Origin: Rhodopirellula halodulae
Lineage (GTDB): Bacteria > Planctomycetota > Planctomycetia > Pirellulales > Pirellulaceae
Direction: 5' to 3'
DNA: 64,000 nucleotides
NCBI RefSeq assembly: GCF_020966775.1
Contig: NZ_JAJKFV010000030.1
Span: 1 to 64,000 of the forward strand
Part shown: positions 7,703 to 15,101 of the stretch, piece after piece
How positions within the stretch are numbered: the first letter of the stretch is position 1
Layout of the letters: each line of letters opens with the position of its first letter
Program-made: the position numbers and the translations under genes
Notes under the pieces: model-generated
What the model was told of the DNA's origin: nothing
The model's input: only the letters and a program-made list of their open reading frames with translations
Database searches by the model: none

Positions 7703-7823
7703 CCAGTCCCCAAACGAATATGGGAGGTCTCCGAAAGTGGTGCAAAGCAAATCGAATACTAGGCAAGCAAATGCTGGGAGAGGCGAGGGCGTTTTCCTCG
7801 ATCGATCAAGATTTCTTGGGCGA

Positions 7824-8279
7824 TTGTGCTCTCTGAGAATCCTGGCTGTCATTGCTGTTCAATTGGCTTTTCCTGCGATCAGTTTCGGGCAATCGCACGT
7901 CGGCGTGGATCTGGTCGAAACTGGACTTTCCCCTTCCGCCAGAACGCTAGCTTTTGATGACACTGGTGAATACCTGTTTGAACTCTCGAAACAAACAGTG
8001 CGTGTCTACACGTGTGATGATGGCTCTTTGATTCGAGCGTGGTCTCAACCAATATCCGACGGATCGAACGCGATTGGGGAGGCATCATTTTCACGGCGTG
8101 CGATGAGCCAGATTTGTCTCGCATTCGAAGGCAAGAGTTTGATCGTCGTGACGGATCGTGGTGTGAACATTGTGAATTTGCACGACGCAATAGCAGGGTG
8201 TGGAACGCCTGAAAAATTGCTTCGAAGCGCCGACTTCGGTACCCATCGTTCCATCAGCTTTGTTTGCACTCATCGGTGA
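7824..8279 (+). CDS. N-terminal part of a frameshifted exported beta-propeller-like protein
   Basis: The frame is open from a GTG at 7737. A TTG at 7824 would start a neat signal peptide (LRILAVIAVQLAFPAISFGQ). The mature part has strand-turn repeats such as SARTLAFDDTGEYLFEL, VRVYTCDDGSLIRAW and KSLIVVTDRGVNIVNLH, the pattern of WD40/YVTN-like propeller blades. It ends soon after GTHRSISFV, while the overlapping frame starting near 8200 continues with the next propeller strands. The two parts therefore look like one gene split by a single frameshift between about 8240 and 8275. A sequencing error, real decay or two translationally coupled proteins cannot be told apart here. Confidence 0.5.
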   Translation: MCSLRILAVIAVQLAFPAISFGQSHVGVDLVETGLSPSARTLAFDDTGEYLFELSKQTVRVYTCDDGSLIRAWSQPISDGSNAIGEASFSRRAMSQICLAFEGKSLIVVTDRGVNIVNLHDAIAGCGTPEKLLRSADFGTHRSISFVCTHR

Positions 8280-9072
8280 TGAGCGAGTTGTCTTCAGGTT
8301 GACGGGGGAAAACGGTGATGAGTGTCTCGCTCTCTGCCGGGTCGGCGGCGATCGAATCATTTTCGAGAGCAGGGTTTCGTTGCGAACGGACTGCTCGTCG
8401 TTGCCTGGAAGCCTGTATGATTCTGGCTCGGGAAATCGAAGAGCATATTTAGCGGGACCGACACCCGACGAAAGCGGACTGACTGCCCTGCGAGTGGTGC
8501 CTGACGCAAAACATCAGTCATTTCCTCCGGCTCAAATGAGTTGCACTGCGGAGAAGCTAAAGATCACCTGGAACGAGAGCAACTACGGTTCAATCGAAGT
8601 ACTCGAATCGTTCCGATTGCCGACATCTCCCGTGGCAGTCTCACCAAACCTTGAACAATTGATAGTCGTGGCTGGTCGACCGTTGAACAAATCGTTCTAC
8701 GAGCAAACGTTGGGGATCTCGGCAACCAAACAAGTTCGACTTCGGCGACCGGTAAGACGCATCGTCGGAGAGTGGGCTCAGCCAGTCGGCGTGCCGGGTT
8801 TTTGGTGCAGAGATGGGTCACGGTTCTTCGTCAACGACGCCAATTGGTCAACAAGAATTCGTTCTGTACGGATCAGCGTTCATGACAACAACGGTGACCG
8901 TGTCTGCGATCTGCCACTGGGCAACGGCATAGCCGGTGAAGTTTTGGCCGCTTCAAATGATGGACGACGGGTCGTGACCAAGCTCCTACTTACGAGGCCA
9001 AATTACGTGAGTTCAGGATCAAGCAAGTCCAGTTCCGCGGATTTCGTTTTGTGGGATCTGGCTGATGAATGA
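8200..9072 (+). CDS. C-terminal part of a frameshifted beta-propeller-like protein
   Basis: A 290-residue frame overlapping the previous one. Its first roughly 20 residues are probably out-of-frame read-through. From ALIGDERVVFRLTGENGDE onward it shows propeller-like blades (LALCRVGGDRIIFESRVSL, TSPVAVSPNLEQLIVVAG, GEVLAASNDGRRVVTKLL) and ends SADFVLWDLADE, a typical last WD-like blade. No signal peptide of its own is present, which supports its being the continuation of the upstream exported N-terminus. Function unknown, with a scaffold or protein-interaction role possible. Confidence 0.6.
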   Translation: MERLKNCFEAPTSVPIVPSALFALIGDERVVFRLTGENGDECLALCRVGGDRIIFESRVSLRTDCSSLPGSLYDSGSGNRRAYLAGPTPDESGLTALRVVPDAKHQSFPPAQMSCTAEKLKITWNESNYGSIEVLESFRLPTSPVAVSPNLEQLIVVAGRPLNKSFYEQTLGISATKQVRLRRPVRRIVGEWAQPVGVPGFWCRDGSRFFVNDANWSTRIRSVRISVHDNNGDRVCDLPLGNGIAGEVLAASNDGRRVVTKLLLTRPNYVSSGSSKSSSADFVLWDLADE

Positions 9073-9295
9073 TCCGTAGTGAGCCCTTTGCCTTCGCGAT
9101 CAAAGCAGGAATCATTGGATCGTTTCAAAAGGGCGATGTCACTTGACATGGCGTGCCTGCGAACGGCAAAAAAGTTGACCTCGGCAGAGGGGATGGCATA
9201 CCATCAACCGGACCGTTCAAAAGCGGTGCTTGCCGCCGGACTCTCGAGGTCGGTGATCCCACCGGCTCCTTTTCCGTGTTGAAGGAAGTTGAACC

Positions 9296-9727
9296 ATGAA
9301 ACGTCGGACTTTCATTGCGTCGCATCTATTGGTCGCGGCTGTCTTTGCGACGGCTGGATCGCTTGTGTCACTTGAGCTGTCAGAGCGAGAGACGGTGTCT
9401 GCTCGCCAGCAACACTACATCGACAGGGCGAGAGTTTGTATCGACGCCGCTGAAATGCTCCGAGGTGACGATGCCTTGGAAGCAAGAAATTACCTTGAGT
9501 CGATGGCGATCCATTCAATGATGGGAAGCATTCCAAACTCGGGTGAGTTCCGCGATCTGCCATCGCGAGGCAAGACGCTGTTTGTCCAAGCCCAACAGTA
9601 TCAACAAGCCCACCCTGATTCGGTTTTCGAAATTCACCCGATGAGTGAGGATGAGCCGAAACCGATTCAGGTAAGCGAGCTTGTCGCATCGATCCCCAGC
9701 AAGGAGCCTGACACTTTAATTCAGTGA
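9296..9727 (+). CDS. Exported protein of unknown function
   Basis: 143 residues from an ATG preceded by GAAGGAAGTTGAACC, a good ribosome-binding site. An N-terminal signal or anchor (RTFIASHLLVAAVFATAGSLVSL) is followed by a helical region (SARQQHYIDRARVCIDAAEMLRGDDALEARNYLESMA) that resembles a short TPR-like helix pair, then a charged tail. I recognise no family. The short frame at 9079-9282 just upstream has no supporting features. Confidence 0.6.
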   Translation: MKRRTFIASHLLVAAVFATAGSLVSLELSERETVSARQQHYIDRARVCIDAAEMLRGDDALEARNYLESMAIHSMMGSIPNSGEFRDLPSRGKTLFVQAQQYQQAHPDSVFEIHPMSEDEPKPIQVSELVASIPSKEPDTLIQ

Positions 9728-9872
9728 GGCATCGAGAAGACGAAGGCGACCGGTGCCACTCACCAGCTCGTAGACATACGGCTGGACCGAGTGTACGCGA
9801 ACGTCTCGATTGGTAGGGCGACACATGCCTAGCCTTGTGAGTTGAAAATTGAGGGCGTGGAGTCTGGAAAGT

Positions 9873-10298
9873 ATGTGCAAAGCATTCACTCGCCCTCGAT
9901 TTGGGCTGAAGACGCTCCTTGTGCTGACGCTCGTATTTTCAACTGCTTTCTTTTGCCGAGTTGAATATCTGAGGTGGCTAGAAAGACAACGATTGAGGAA
10001 TCTCCGCGATGGTTTCATCCAGTGGGCTGACGAAACCGATTTATCCAGACCGAAGGTTCGTTTCAATCAAATGCTTTCCAGAGCATACGAAACAGAAAGC
10101 CCTGTTGGCCAAGGCCTAGAACGTCCGTTTATCGTTTCCAACACCTTCGTGGTGTTAAAGGACAACGGTTTAATCTTTGATCCATTCTTCGAGACACCTG
10201 ATTCAGCTCGCTTTTACGTTCTTCCATCAGGCAAATGGGTCGGAACCGTCGACGAGGTGATTGCCGAGTGGGATCAATGGCACGGATTTGACTACTGA
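9873..10298 (+). CDS. Membrane-anchored protein of unknown function
   Basis: 141 residues from ATG 9873 (MCKAFTRPRFGLKTLLVLTL). The frame extends to a TTG at 9849, but the ATG is the likely start. One N-terminal membrane segment carries the RFGLKTLLVLTLVF leader common among small planctomycete membrane proteins. A soluble domain of about 105 residues follows, rich in aromatic residues and probably extracytoplasmic. No catalytic motif or family is recognised. Confidence 0.6.
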   Translation: MCKAFTRPRFGLKTLLVLTLVFSTAFFCRVEYLRWLERQRLRNLRDGFIQWADETDLSRPKVRFNQMLSRAYETESPVGQGLERPFIVSNTFVVLKDNGLIFDPFFETPDSARFYVLPSGKWVGTVDEVIAEWDQWHGFDY

Positions 10299-10330
10299 CC
10301 GATCCGTGATTCAGCAATCGGTAACAAAGA

Positions 10331-10633
10331 ATGGCGACAATGGAAATGAACAGTCTCCAAAACCGTGGCGTTCGACTGGCCGTGAGCTTTCTCGGCGGCG
10401 TCCTGGTGATGCTTTTATTGGGAGCGTTCTTCGCGTCGGGTGACAGCCTGTCTTTTGGGAATACCACGGTCAGCTATTCAGTCGAAGATGGGCTGGGTGG
10501 GATAACGCGCGTCGAGAGCTTGAAAGTCGATTCAGCGAAGCTCAGTTCTGACTTTCTCACCATCATCGAGCCCGGTGGTCGCGCTCAGGTGTTCCCACTC
10601 GACCGAGTCGTCCGCTTCAGTTGCAGGCCCTGA
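10331..10633 (+). CDS. Small single-pass membrane protein, unknown
   Basis: 100 residues from ATG 10331, with alternative starts at the next two Met codons. One membrane segment (VRLAVSFLGGVLVMLLLGAFFA) is followed by a soluble domain of about 60 residues (NTTVSYSVEDGLGGITRVES, then SDFLTIIEPGGRAQVFPLDRVVRFSCRP) that looks like a small beta domain. No family recognised. It follows the previous gene by 32 bases and may be co-transcribed. Confidence 0.55.
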   Translation: MATMEMNSLQNRGVRLAVSFLGGVLVMLLLGAFFASGDSLSFGNTTVSYSVEDGLGGITRVESLKVDSAKLSSDFLTIIEPGGRAQVFPLDRVVRFSCRP

Positions 10634-10754
10634 CCCGAGCCAAAATTGGGCCGCCGAGTGAGGTCAACCGGAACGCTGTCAATAGTTACTCTCATCTGTC
10701 CGTCTATGACCCCCATCCCCATTTCTTCGTGAACCGTTCCGTCATTTAAACCGA

Positions 10755-11105
10755 ATGAATCCGAATCCCTACCATTCGTCCGGTACTCAGCAGACGAACG
10801 TGCAGCGACTACGATCTGTGCCAGTGTGGATTGTTGGTTCTGTTTTCGCTGCCGTGTCCGCGTTCACACCGTTGTGGTCGGGTGTTCATCTGCTTGGACA
10901 AGAGTTCGGACTTTTTCCGGTTCCCTACGGGATGTTTGACATTGAAGTCAATGGCACCCCAGTATCGAACCGATCGTTCATTTGGTCGTCGTTGCTGGCT
11001 GGCGGGTTGCTCATCGGTATTGCGCTCGCCTGCATCCTTCGTGCTCATCGCAATTACAAGCACAACATCAACGTTCGGGCGGCTGGTAGCCAGGCCACCG
11101 GATAA
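10755..11105 (+). CDS. Small membrane protein with two transmembrane segments
   Basis: 116 residues. Hydrophobic segments lie at about residues 24-45 and 78-98, with a short extracytoplasmic loop (GQEFGLFPVPYGMFDIEVNGTPVSN) between. The N-terminus NPNPYHSS and the C-terminal HRNYKHNINVRAAG are probably cytoplasmic. No family recognised. It is the last clear gene before an 800-bp stretch without intact genes. Confidence 0.55.
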   Translation: MNPNPYHSSGTQQTNVQRLRSVPVWIVGSVFAAVSAFTPLWSGVHLLGQEFGLFPVPYGMFDIEVNGTPVSNRSFIWSSLLAGGLLIGIALACILRAHRNYKHNINVRAAGSQATG

Positions 11106-11923
11106 TCAGTGAAAGAGAAGGGGAACGGAGGTTGTCGTTGTTTCCATCCGCTCTCCTGTGACCTTTCTTTGCCCGAATGGACCCAACTCGATCATCGGTA
11201 GGTCTCCAGGTACCGTTCTTGAAACAGTTCGCCTAGAGCTTGAACTTCCACATCGATTTCGCTGTTTTCGACGCCTCCGCGTCCAGGCCGTTCTCACGAT
11301 CGAAACGGCGTAGGTCCACATCGACTCATCGTTGCTTTTCGCCTTCGCTGAGTATTTGAACGACGCTAGCGGTGCAGGACTCGGTTGGCGGCATGCTTGC
11401 GACGTTTGGGTGTGAAGACGGTGGGGCGGGCGACTTTGATCGGCTGGTCCTAATTGGTGCCCGGGGGTGATCGCTTGCCGGTGATCCAGTTGCACAGGTA
11501 GCCGATGCCCACATTGGAATCAGTGCTCCGTTCGCGGTGGTACACCGCGATTATTCGTCGACTTCTCCGGCGTCAGTCCGCGATGGCGGATCGCTTGGAT
11601 TACCTGTTTGATAACACCCTCACTTATTCCCAAAGATCTCAGCACCACAACCACCGCGGTGTCGAGCGGCAATCCCGGATTGGTGCCCGTAGTCCGTTTT
11701 CGTGTCAATTGCAGTTGTGGTTGACCTTCCGGTTTTGCCAATCGATCACGTATCGGTTCGCGGTTTGACCGACATGGAAATGCCGGTCTTTTTGAACCAT
11801 TTGAAATTGATCTGCGATGTTCTGAGAAAGACTTGCGGTCAGCTTGTTGGAGTGTTCTGCTCAGGCGAACTGCAATTTGTTCAATTGCGCTGCCGCCTTC
11901 GTGTCTTTGGTGAGGTCCCTAAA
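11106..11923 (+). other. 818-bp stretch without an intact gene; possible decayed coding DNA
   Basis: No frame on either strand has convincing protein character over its full length. On the minus strand two fragments look locally protein-like: a segment at about 11205-11285 reading GVENSEIDVEVQALGELFQ, and one inside 11520-11741 reading LDTAVVVVLRSLGISEGVIK. They are in different frames and interrupted by stops, suggesting remnants of inactivated genes. I cannot name the parent families, and no inverted repeats marking an insertion sequence were found. Confidence 0.35.
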
Positions 11924-12364
11924 ATGCGATGTTCTGTCTTCTTGTTCGGTTTGTTGCTTCTCGTCACGGCGGGCTGTGCTGAGATTCGCAATCCGTTGAC
12001 GCTGAAGCCGGGGGTTGCTTTTGATCTTCACGCGGTTGCGGAAGAACCGGGGGACAACACCAAGGCAATTGCGGATTCGAGTGGCACGCCGCTTCAGTTG
12101 ATTGTTCCGCCGATCATCACGGCGTCCAATGTGCGTGAGGTGACCGTCAGTACTGACCGGAATGGCACCGTCGCGCTCAACGTGAGCGTGGATGCTGCGG
12201 GGGCAGCGATGCTTCGGGCCGCCACAACCAATCCGGGTAGCCAAGTCGCTCTGGTGGTGGATGGGGAGATTGTTTCCGCGCCGGTGATTCATTCTCAGAT
12301 CAGTGATGAGTTCCAGATCGCCGGACCCTATTCCGAGTCCGACTGGGAGAAGTTGATCGAATAG
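11924..12364 (+). CDS. Lipoprotein with a SecD P1-head-like domain
   Basis: 146 residues from ATG 11924. The frame opens further upstream at 11702, but that part has no signal character. Residues 1-18 form a lipoprotein signal ending LLVTAGC, so Cys would be lipidated. The mature part contains NVSVDAAGAAMLRAATTNPG and QVALVVDGEIVSAPVIHSQI, matching the P1 head subdomain of SecD, where the pattern is xLTxxGAxxFxxxT followed by AIVLDGxVxSAPxI. The complete SecDF of this organism is encoded at 36373-39642 and has the equivalent segment. An isolated lipid-anchored P1 head could bind translocating proteins at the membrane face, but this is inference. Confidence 0.7.
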   Translation: MRCSVFLFGLLLLVTAGCAEIRNPLTLKPGVAFDLHAVAEEPGDNTKAIADSSGTPLQLIVPPIITASNVREVTVSTDRNGTVALNVSVDAAGAAMLRAATTNPGSQVALVVDGEIVSAPVIHSQISDEFQIAGPYSESDWEKLIE

Positions 12365-12474
12365 CCAAACCGAATGGCGTTACAATCGGTGGTTCGCTGC
12401 TCGTGTTCGTATGGTGACCGGGAACGACGAACCATGTACTCGTGGACGATCCTCGTAGACGGAAGATGATTGTG

Positions 12475-12906
12475 ATGGTTTCACCAAAGTCGTGTTTGGC
12501 AATTGCCTTGTTGGCCGTCGCAGTGCTGCTCGTTTCAACGAGGACTTCGGCGCAGAATTCCGCCGAGGATTCGGGGGCTCGCGTTCGAGAACTCTTGGTT
12601 GAGAAGCGGGACGTGCTTGCAAAGTATGTTGACCACACCGAATCGCAGTTTGCGACGGGGGAGCTTTCGTCGGTGGATGTGCTCGATGCAAAGCTAGCCT
12701 TGTTGGATGCCGAATTGGAACTCGCAGGTGCATCCGAAGACCGCGTCAAAATTTTGCGTCGGCAATTTGAACTCCAGAAAACGAAGGAGTCGCAAGTTGC
12801 CGAGTTGTACGCACATGGCAACGTCACTTTCAAAGAGAACATGAATGCGGTCGTCGAGAGGATTGATGCTGAAATCGCTTTGTCGCGAGCGATGGGCGGC
12901 GAGTGA
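12475..12906 (+). CDS. Small exported coiled-coil protein resembling a TolC hairpin
   Basis: About 143 residues from ATG 12475 (ATG 12466 and 12442 are in frame upstream). Signal peptide KSCLAIALLAVAVLLVSTRTSAQ. The mature part is helical with heptad character. FATGELSSVDVLDAKLALLDAELELA closely follows the helix motif of TolC-type outer-membrane efflux proteins (a GxxSxxDVLDAxxxLLxAE pattern), and the second half KILRRQFELQKTKESQVAEL would be the return helix. At this size it can form only one hairpin with no barrel, so it is not a channel. Role unknown. Confidence 0.6.
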   Translation: MVSPKSCLAIALLAVAVLLVSTRTSAQNSAEDSGARVRELLVEKRDVLAKYVDHTESQFATGELSSVDVLDAKLALLDAELELAGASEDRVKILRRQFELQKTKESQVAELYAHGNVTFKENMNAVVERIDAEIALSRAMGGE

Positions 12907-13129
12907 AGACGAGTGGTCTCGCGGTTTGGGTTTTCTCGTCGCGTTTGGCGAACCGCTTTTTCAATTCGAATTGTGCCGGCCAATATCTTGGCAGTGGCTG
13001 ACGTGATGTGAGAATGCAGGTGAGAACCCAGCGACTGGGCGATGTGATTTTCGGCGTGGCATCGAATATCATTTGGTGAGAGACGGCTTGGTTTGGACGT
13101 CTCTTCACTCCCCACAATGTGAACGCAGC

Positions 13130-14692
13130 ATGTTTTGTCCTTCTCCGTCGGTAACTGGCCGTTTGTCGTTTGTGCGGTCGTCGTTTTCGTCAGCACTGGC
13201 CGCGTTGGTGTTGGGTTTGTTTTGGTCGCCGAGCGTTTTGCACGCCGTTGATGGCCAGCGTGTCTTGGTGGGCAAAGGGGCAGCGTCCGAGGTGCAAGTC
13301 ACGACGGACAGTGCGAATTTGGAATCCTTGGATCAGGGAGCTTGGACGCTGAGCGTTGCTGCCAGCGGCGGTTATCCCAACGCGCAGTTTCGGCTGAGCC
13401 AGGGACCCATCTCGTTGGACGGTTTCGACGCGATGGAAGCTGAGGTGTTCAATCCAGGTGATCACCCCGTCAAAGTCGTGTTGACGGTCCGCAATCCAAA
13501 CTCGCGCGGCCGAGACGGAAGCAGTGCCGCGGCGGCAACGGTTCCGGCGAAGTCGTCCGGCGTTGTTCGCACGGCGTTTGGTTCTTGGCACGGTCAAACC
13601 GACATCCCGTTTGATCAATCTCGAATCGAGTCGCTGTCGGTGGTGATCGAGAAGCCGAAGCAGGCGACCAGCATTGTGTTGAGCCGGATCCGCGCGGTCA
13701 ATGAATCGGCGTTGTTGGAGCAGTTGAACAAGTCCGATTTCTTTCAGCAGCAAGAGCCGTTCTTTGGTCGCGGCGTCAACATCGGCAACACGTTGGAGGC
13801 TCCCAACGAAGGCGAATGGGGGCCAAGGTTGGAAGCCAAGCATTTGGATCTGATTCAAAAAGCGGGATTTGATTCGATTCGTGTGCCCGTCCGTTGGTCG
13901 ACTCACGCGAAGACCCGACGACCTTACACCATCGATCCGGAGTTCATGCGGCGCGTGCGTTGGGTGGTGGACGAAGGACTCAAACGCGAGTTGAAAGTGA
14001 TGATCAACATTCATCACTACGAGGCGTTGTATCAGTCACCCGAGCAGCAGGAGGAACGCTTTCTCGCGTTGTGGAAGCAGATTGCGGACGAGTTCGCCGG
14101 CATGCCTGATGAATTGGTTTTCGAGGTGCTGAACGAGCCACACGACAACTTGGACGCTGGTAAGTGGAATGATCTGCTGGCGAAAACGCTGCCGGTGATT
14201 CGCGAAAAGCATCCTGATCGGACGATCGTGGTCGGGCCGGCGAACTTCAACAACATCGCCGCGCTGCAGTTCTTGAAATTGCCGAGTGATTTGACGGCGG
14301 AAGATCGCAAGAAACTGGTGGCTACGTTTCACTACTACTCGCCCTTCCAGTTCACTCACCAAGGTGCCAATTGGTTGGGGGCTGAGTCAAAGGCTTGGCT
14401 GGGGACCACGTGGAGCGGAACCGAAGAACAGAAGAAAGCGGTGCGGAACGATTTGGATCGGGCGCTTCGATGGAGCGTTGAAAATGAAATCCCGATTTAC
14501 CTGGGCGAGTTTGGTGCCTATCAAACGGCCGATTCAGAGTCGCGAGCGACGTGGACACGTTTTGTGGCTGAGGAAGCGATTCAGCGCCGAATGGGCATTG
14601 CTTATTGGGAGTTTTACTCTGGGTTTGGGATGTACGATCCAGTCCAAAACGAGTGGCGGGCGGACTTGCGAGATGCGGTGCTGGGAAAGTGA
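13130..14692 (+). CDS. Exported glycoside hydrolase family 5 (cellulase-like)
   Basis: 520 residues from ATG 13130. The signal peptide is at about residues 10-40 (SSFSSALAALVLGLFWSPSVLHA). Residues about 42-200 form a beta-rich domain resembling a carbohydrate-binding or jelly-roll module. Residues about 210-515 are the GH5 TIM barrel: RGVNIGNTLEA at the start, INIHHYEAL, the acid/base Glu in FEVLNEPHD (residue about 336) and the nucleophile Glu in IYLGEFGAY (residue about 460). It retains glycosidases of clan GH-A and should hydrolyse beta-1,4-glucan or a related plant or algal polysaccharide outside the cytoplasm. Exact specificity cannot be read from the sequence. Confidence 0.92.
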   Translation: MFCPSPSVTGRLSFVRSSFSSALAALVLGLFWSPSVLHAVDGQRVLVGKGAASEVQVTTDSANLESLDQGAWTLSVAASGGYPNAQFRLSQGPISLDGFDAMEAEVFNPGDHPVKVVLTVRNPNSRGRDGSSAAAATVPAKSSGVVRTAFGSWHGQTDIPFDQSRIESLSVVIEKPKQATSIVLSRIRAVNESALLEQLNKSDFFQQQEPFFGRGVNIGNTLEAPNEGEWGPRLEAKHLDLIQKAGFDSIRVPVRWSTHAKTRRPYTIDPEFMRRVRWVVDEGLKRELKVMINIHHYEALYQSPEQQEERFLALWKQIADEFAGMPDELVFEVLNEPHDNLDAGKWNDLLAKTLPVIREKHPDRTIVVGPANFNNIAALQFLKLPSDLTAEDRKKLVATFHYYSPFQFTHQGANWLGAESKAWLGTTWSGTEEQKKAVRNDLDRALRWSVENEIPIYLGEFGAYQTADSESRATWTRFVAEEAIQRRMGIAYWEFYSGFGMYDPVQNEWRADLRDAVLGK

Positions 14693-14701
14693 AGTGCGGG
14701 A

Positions 14702-14956
14702 ATGCGTCAAGCGATCACGGGTTTCCATTTGGATGAGGAAGGGCACTTTGTCGCGCAGCTAGCCTGCGGGCATCATCAGCATGTTCGGCATGACCCGCCG
14801 TGGATGAATCGATCGTGGGTCACCACGGACTCGGGGAGGCGATCGATGCTGGGGCACCCGCTGGAATGCGTGAAGTGCGAGGAAAACTCACCCTGCGATC
14901 CCGCGCGGTTGAGCCTCACAGAAACGCAAGAACAACTCGGTCGCGAAACGGATTGA
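14702..14956 (+). CDS. DUF3565 family protein
   Basis: 84 residues, starting 9 bases after the GH5 stop. ITGFHLDEEGHFVAQLACGHHQHVRHDPPW, then RSWVTTDSGRRSMLGHPLECVKCE, is the full DUF3565 signature with conserved Cys and His residues (ACGH, HVRHDPPW, CVKC) that look like zinc ligands. The family is widespread in Gammaproteobacteria and planctomycetes, usually 60-80 residues and uncharacterised. Cytoplasmic. Confidence 0.85.
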   Translation: MRQAITGFHLDEEGHFVAQLACGHHQHVRHDPPWMNRSWVTTDSGRRSMLGHPLECVKCEENSPCDPARLSLTETQEQLGRETD

Positions 14957-15101
14957 GCTCGATCCCCGTTCGCAGCGTCTCCGTGGGCGAAGGCTCGAAA
15001 TTCGCTGAATCGGCGTCAATTGCGTTTGGGCGTGACTGGTTTGCGGTTGTTCCGCGGCGGTGAAATTTGGTATCGGCGATGGCTCTCGACCGAGGTGCAT
15101 A

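Noticed and set aside
9079-9282. 67-codon frame between the propeller-like and exported genes
   Set aside because: No signal peptide or motif, and no ribosome-binding site. Insufficient support.
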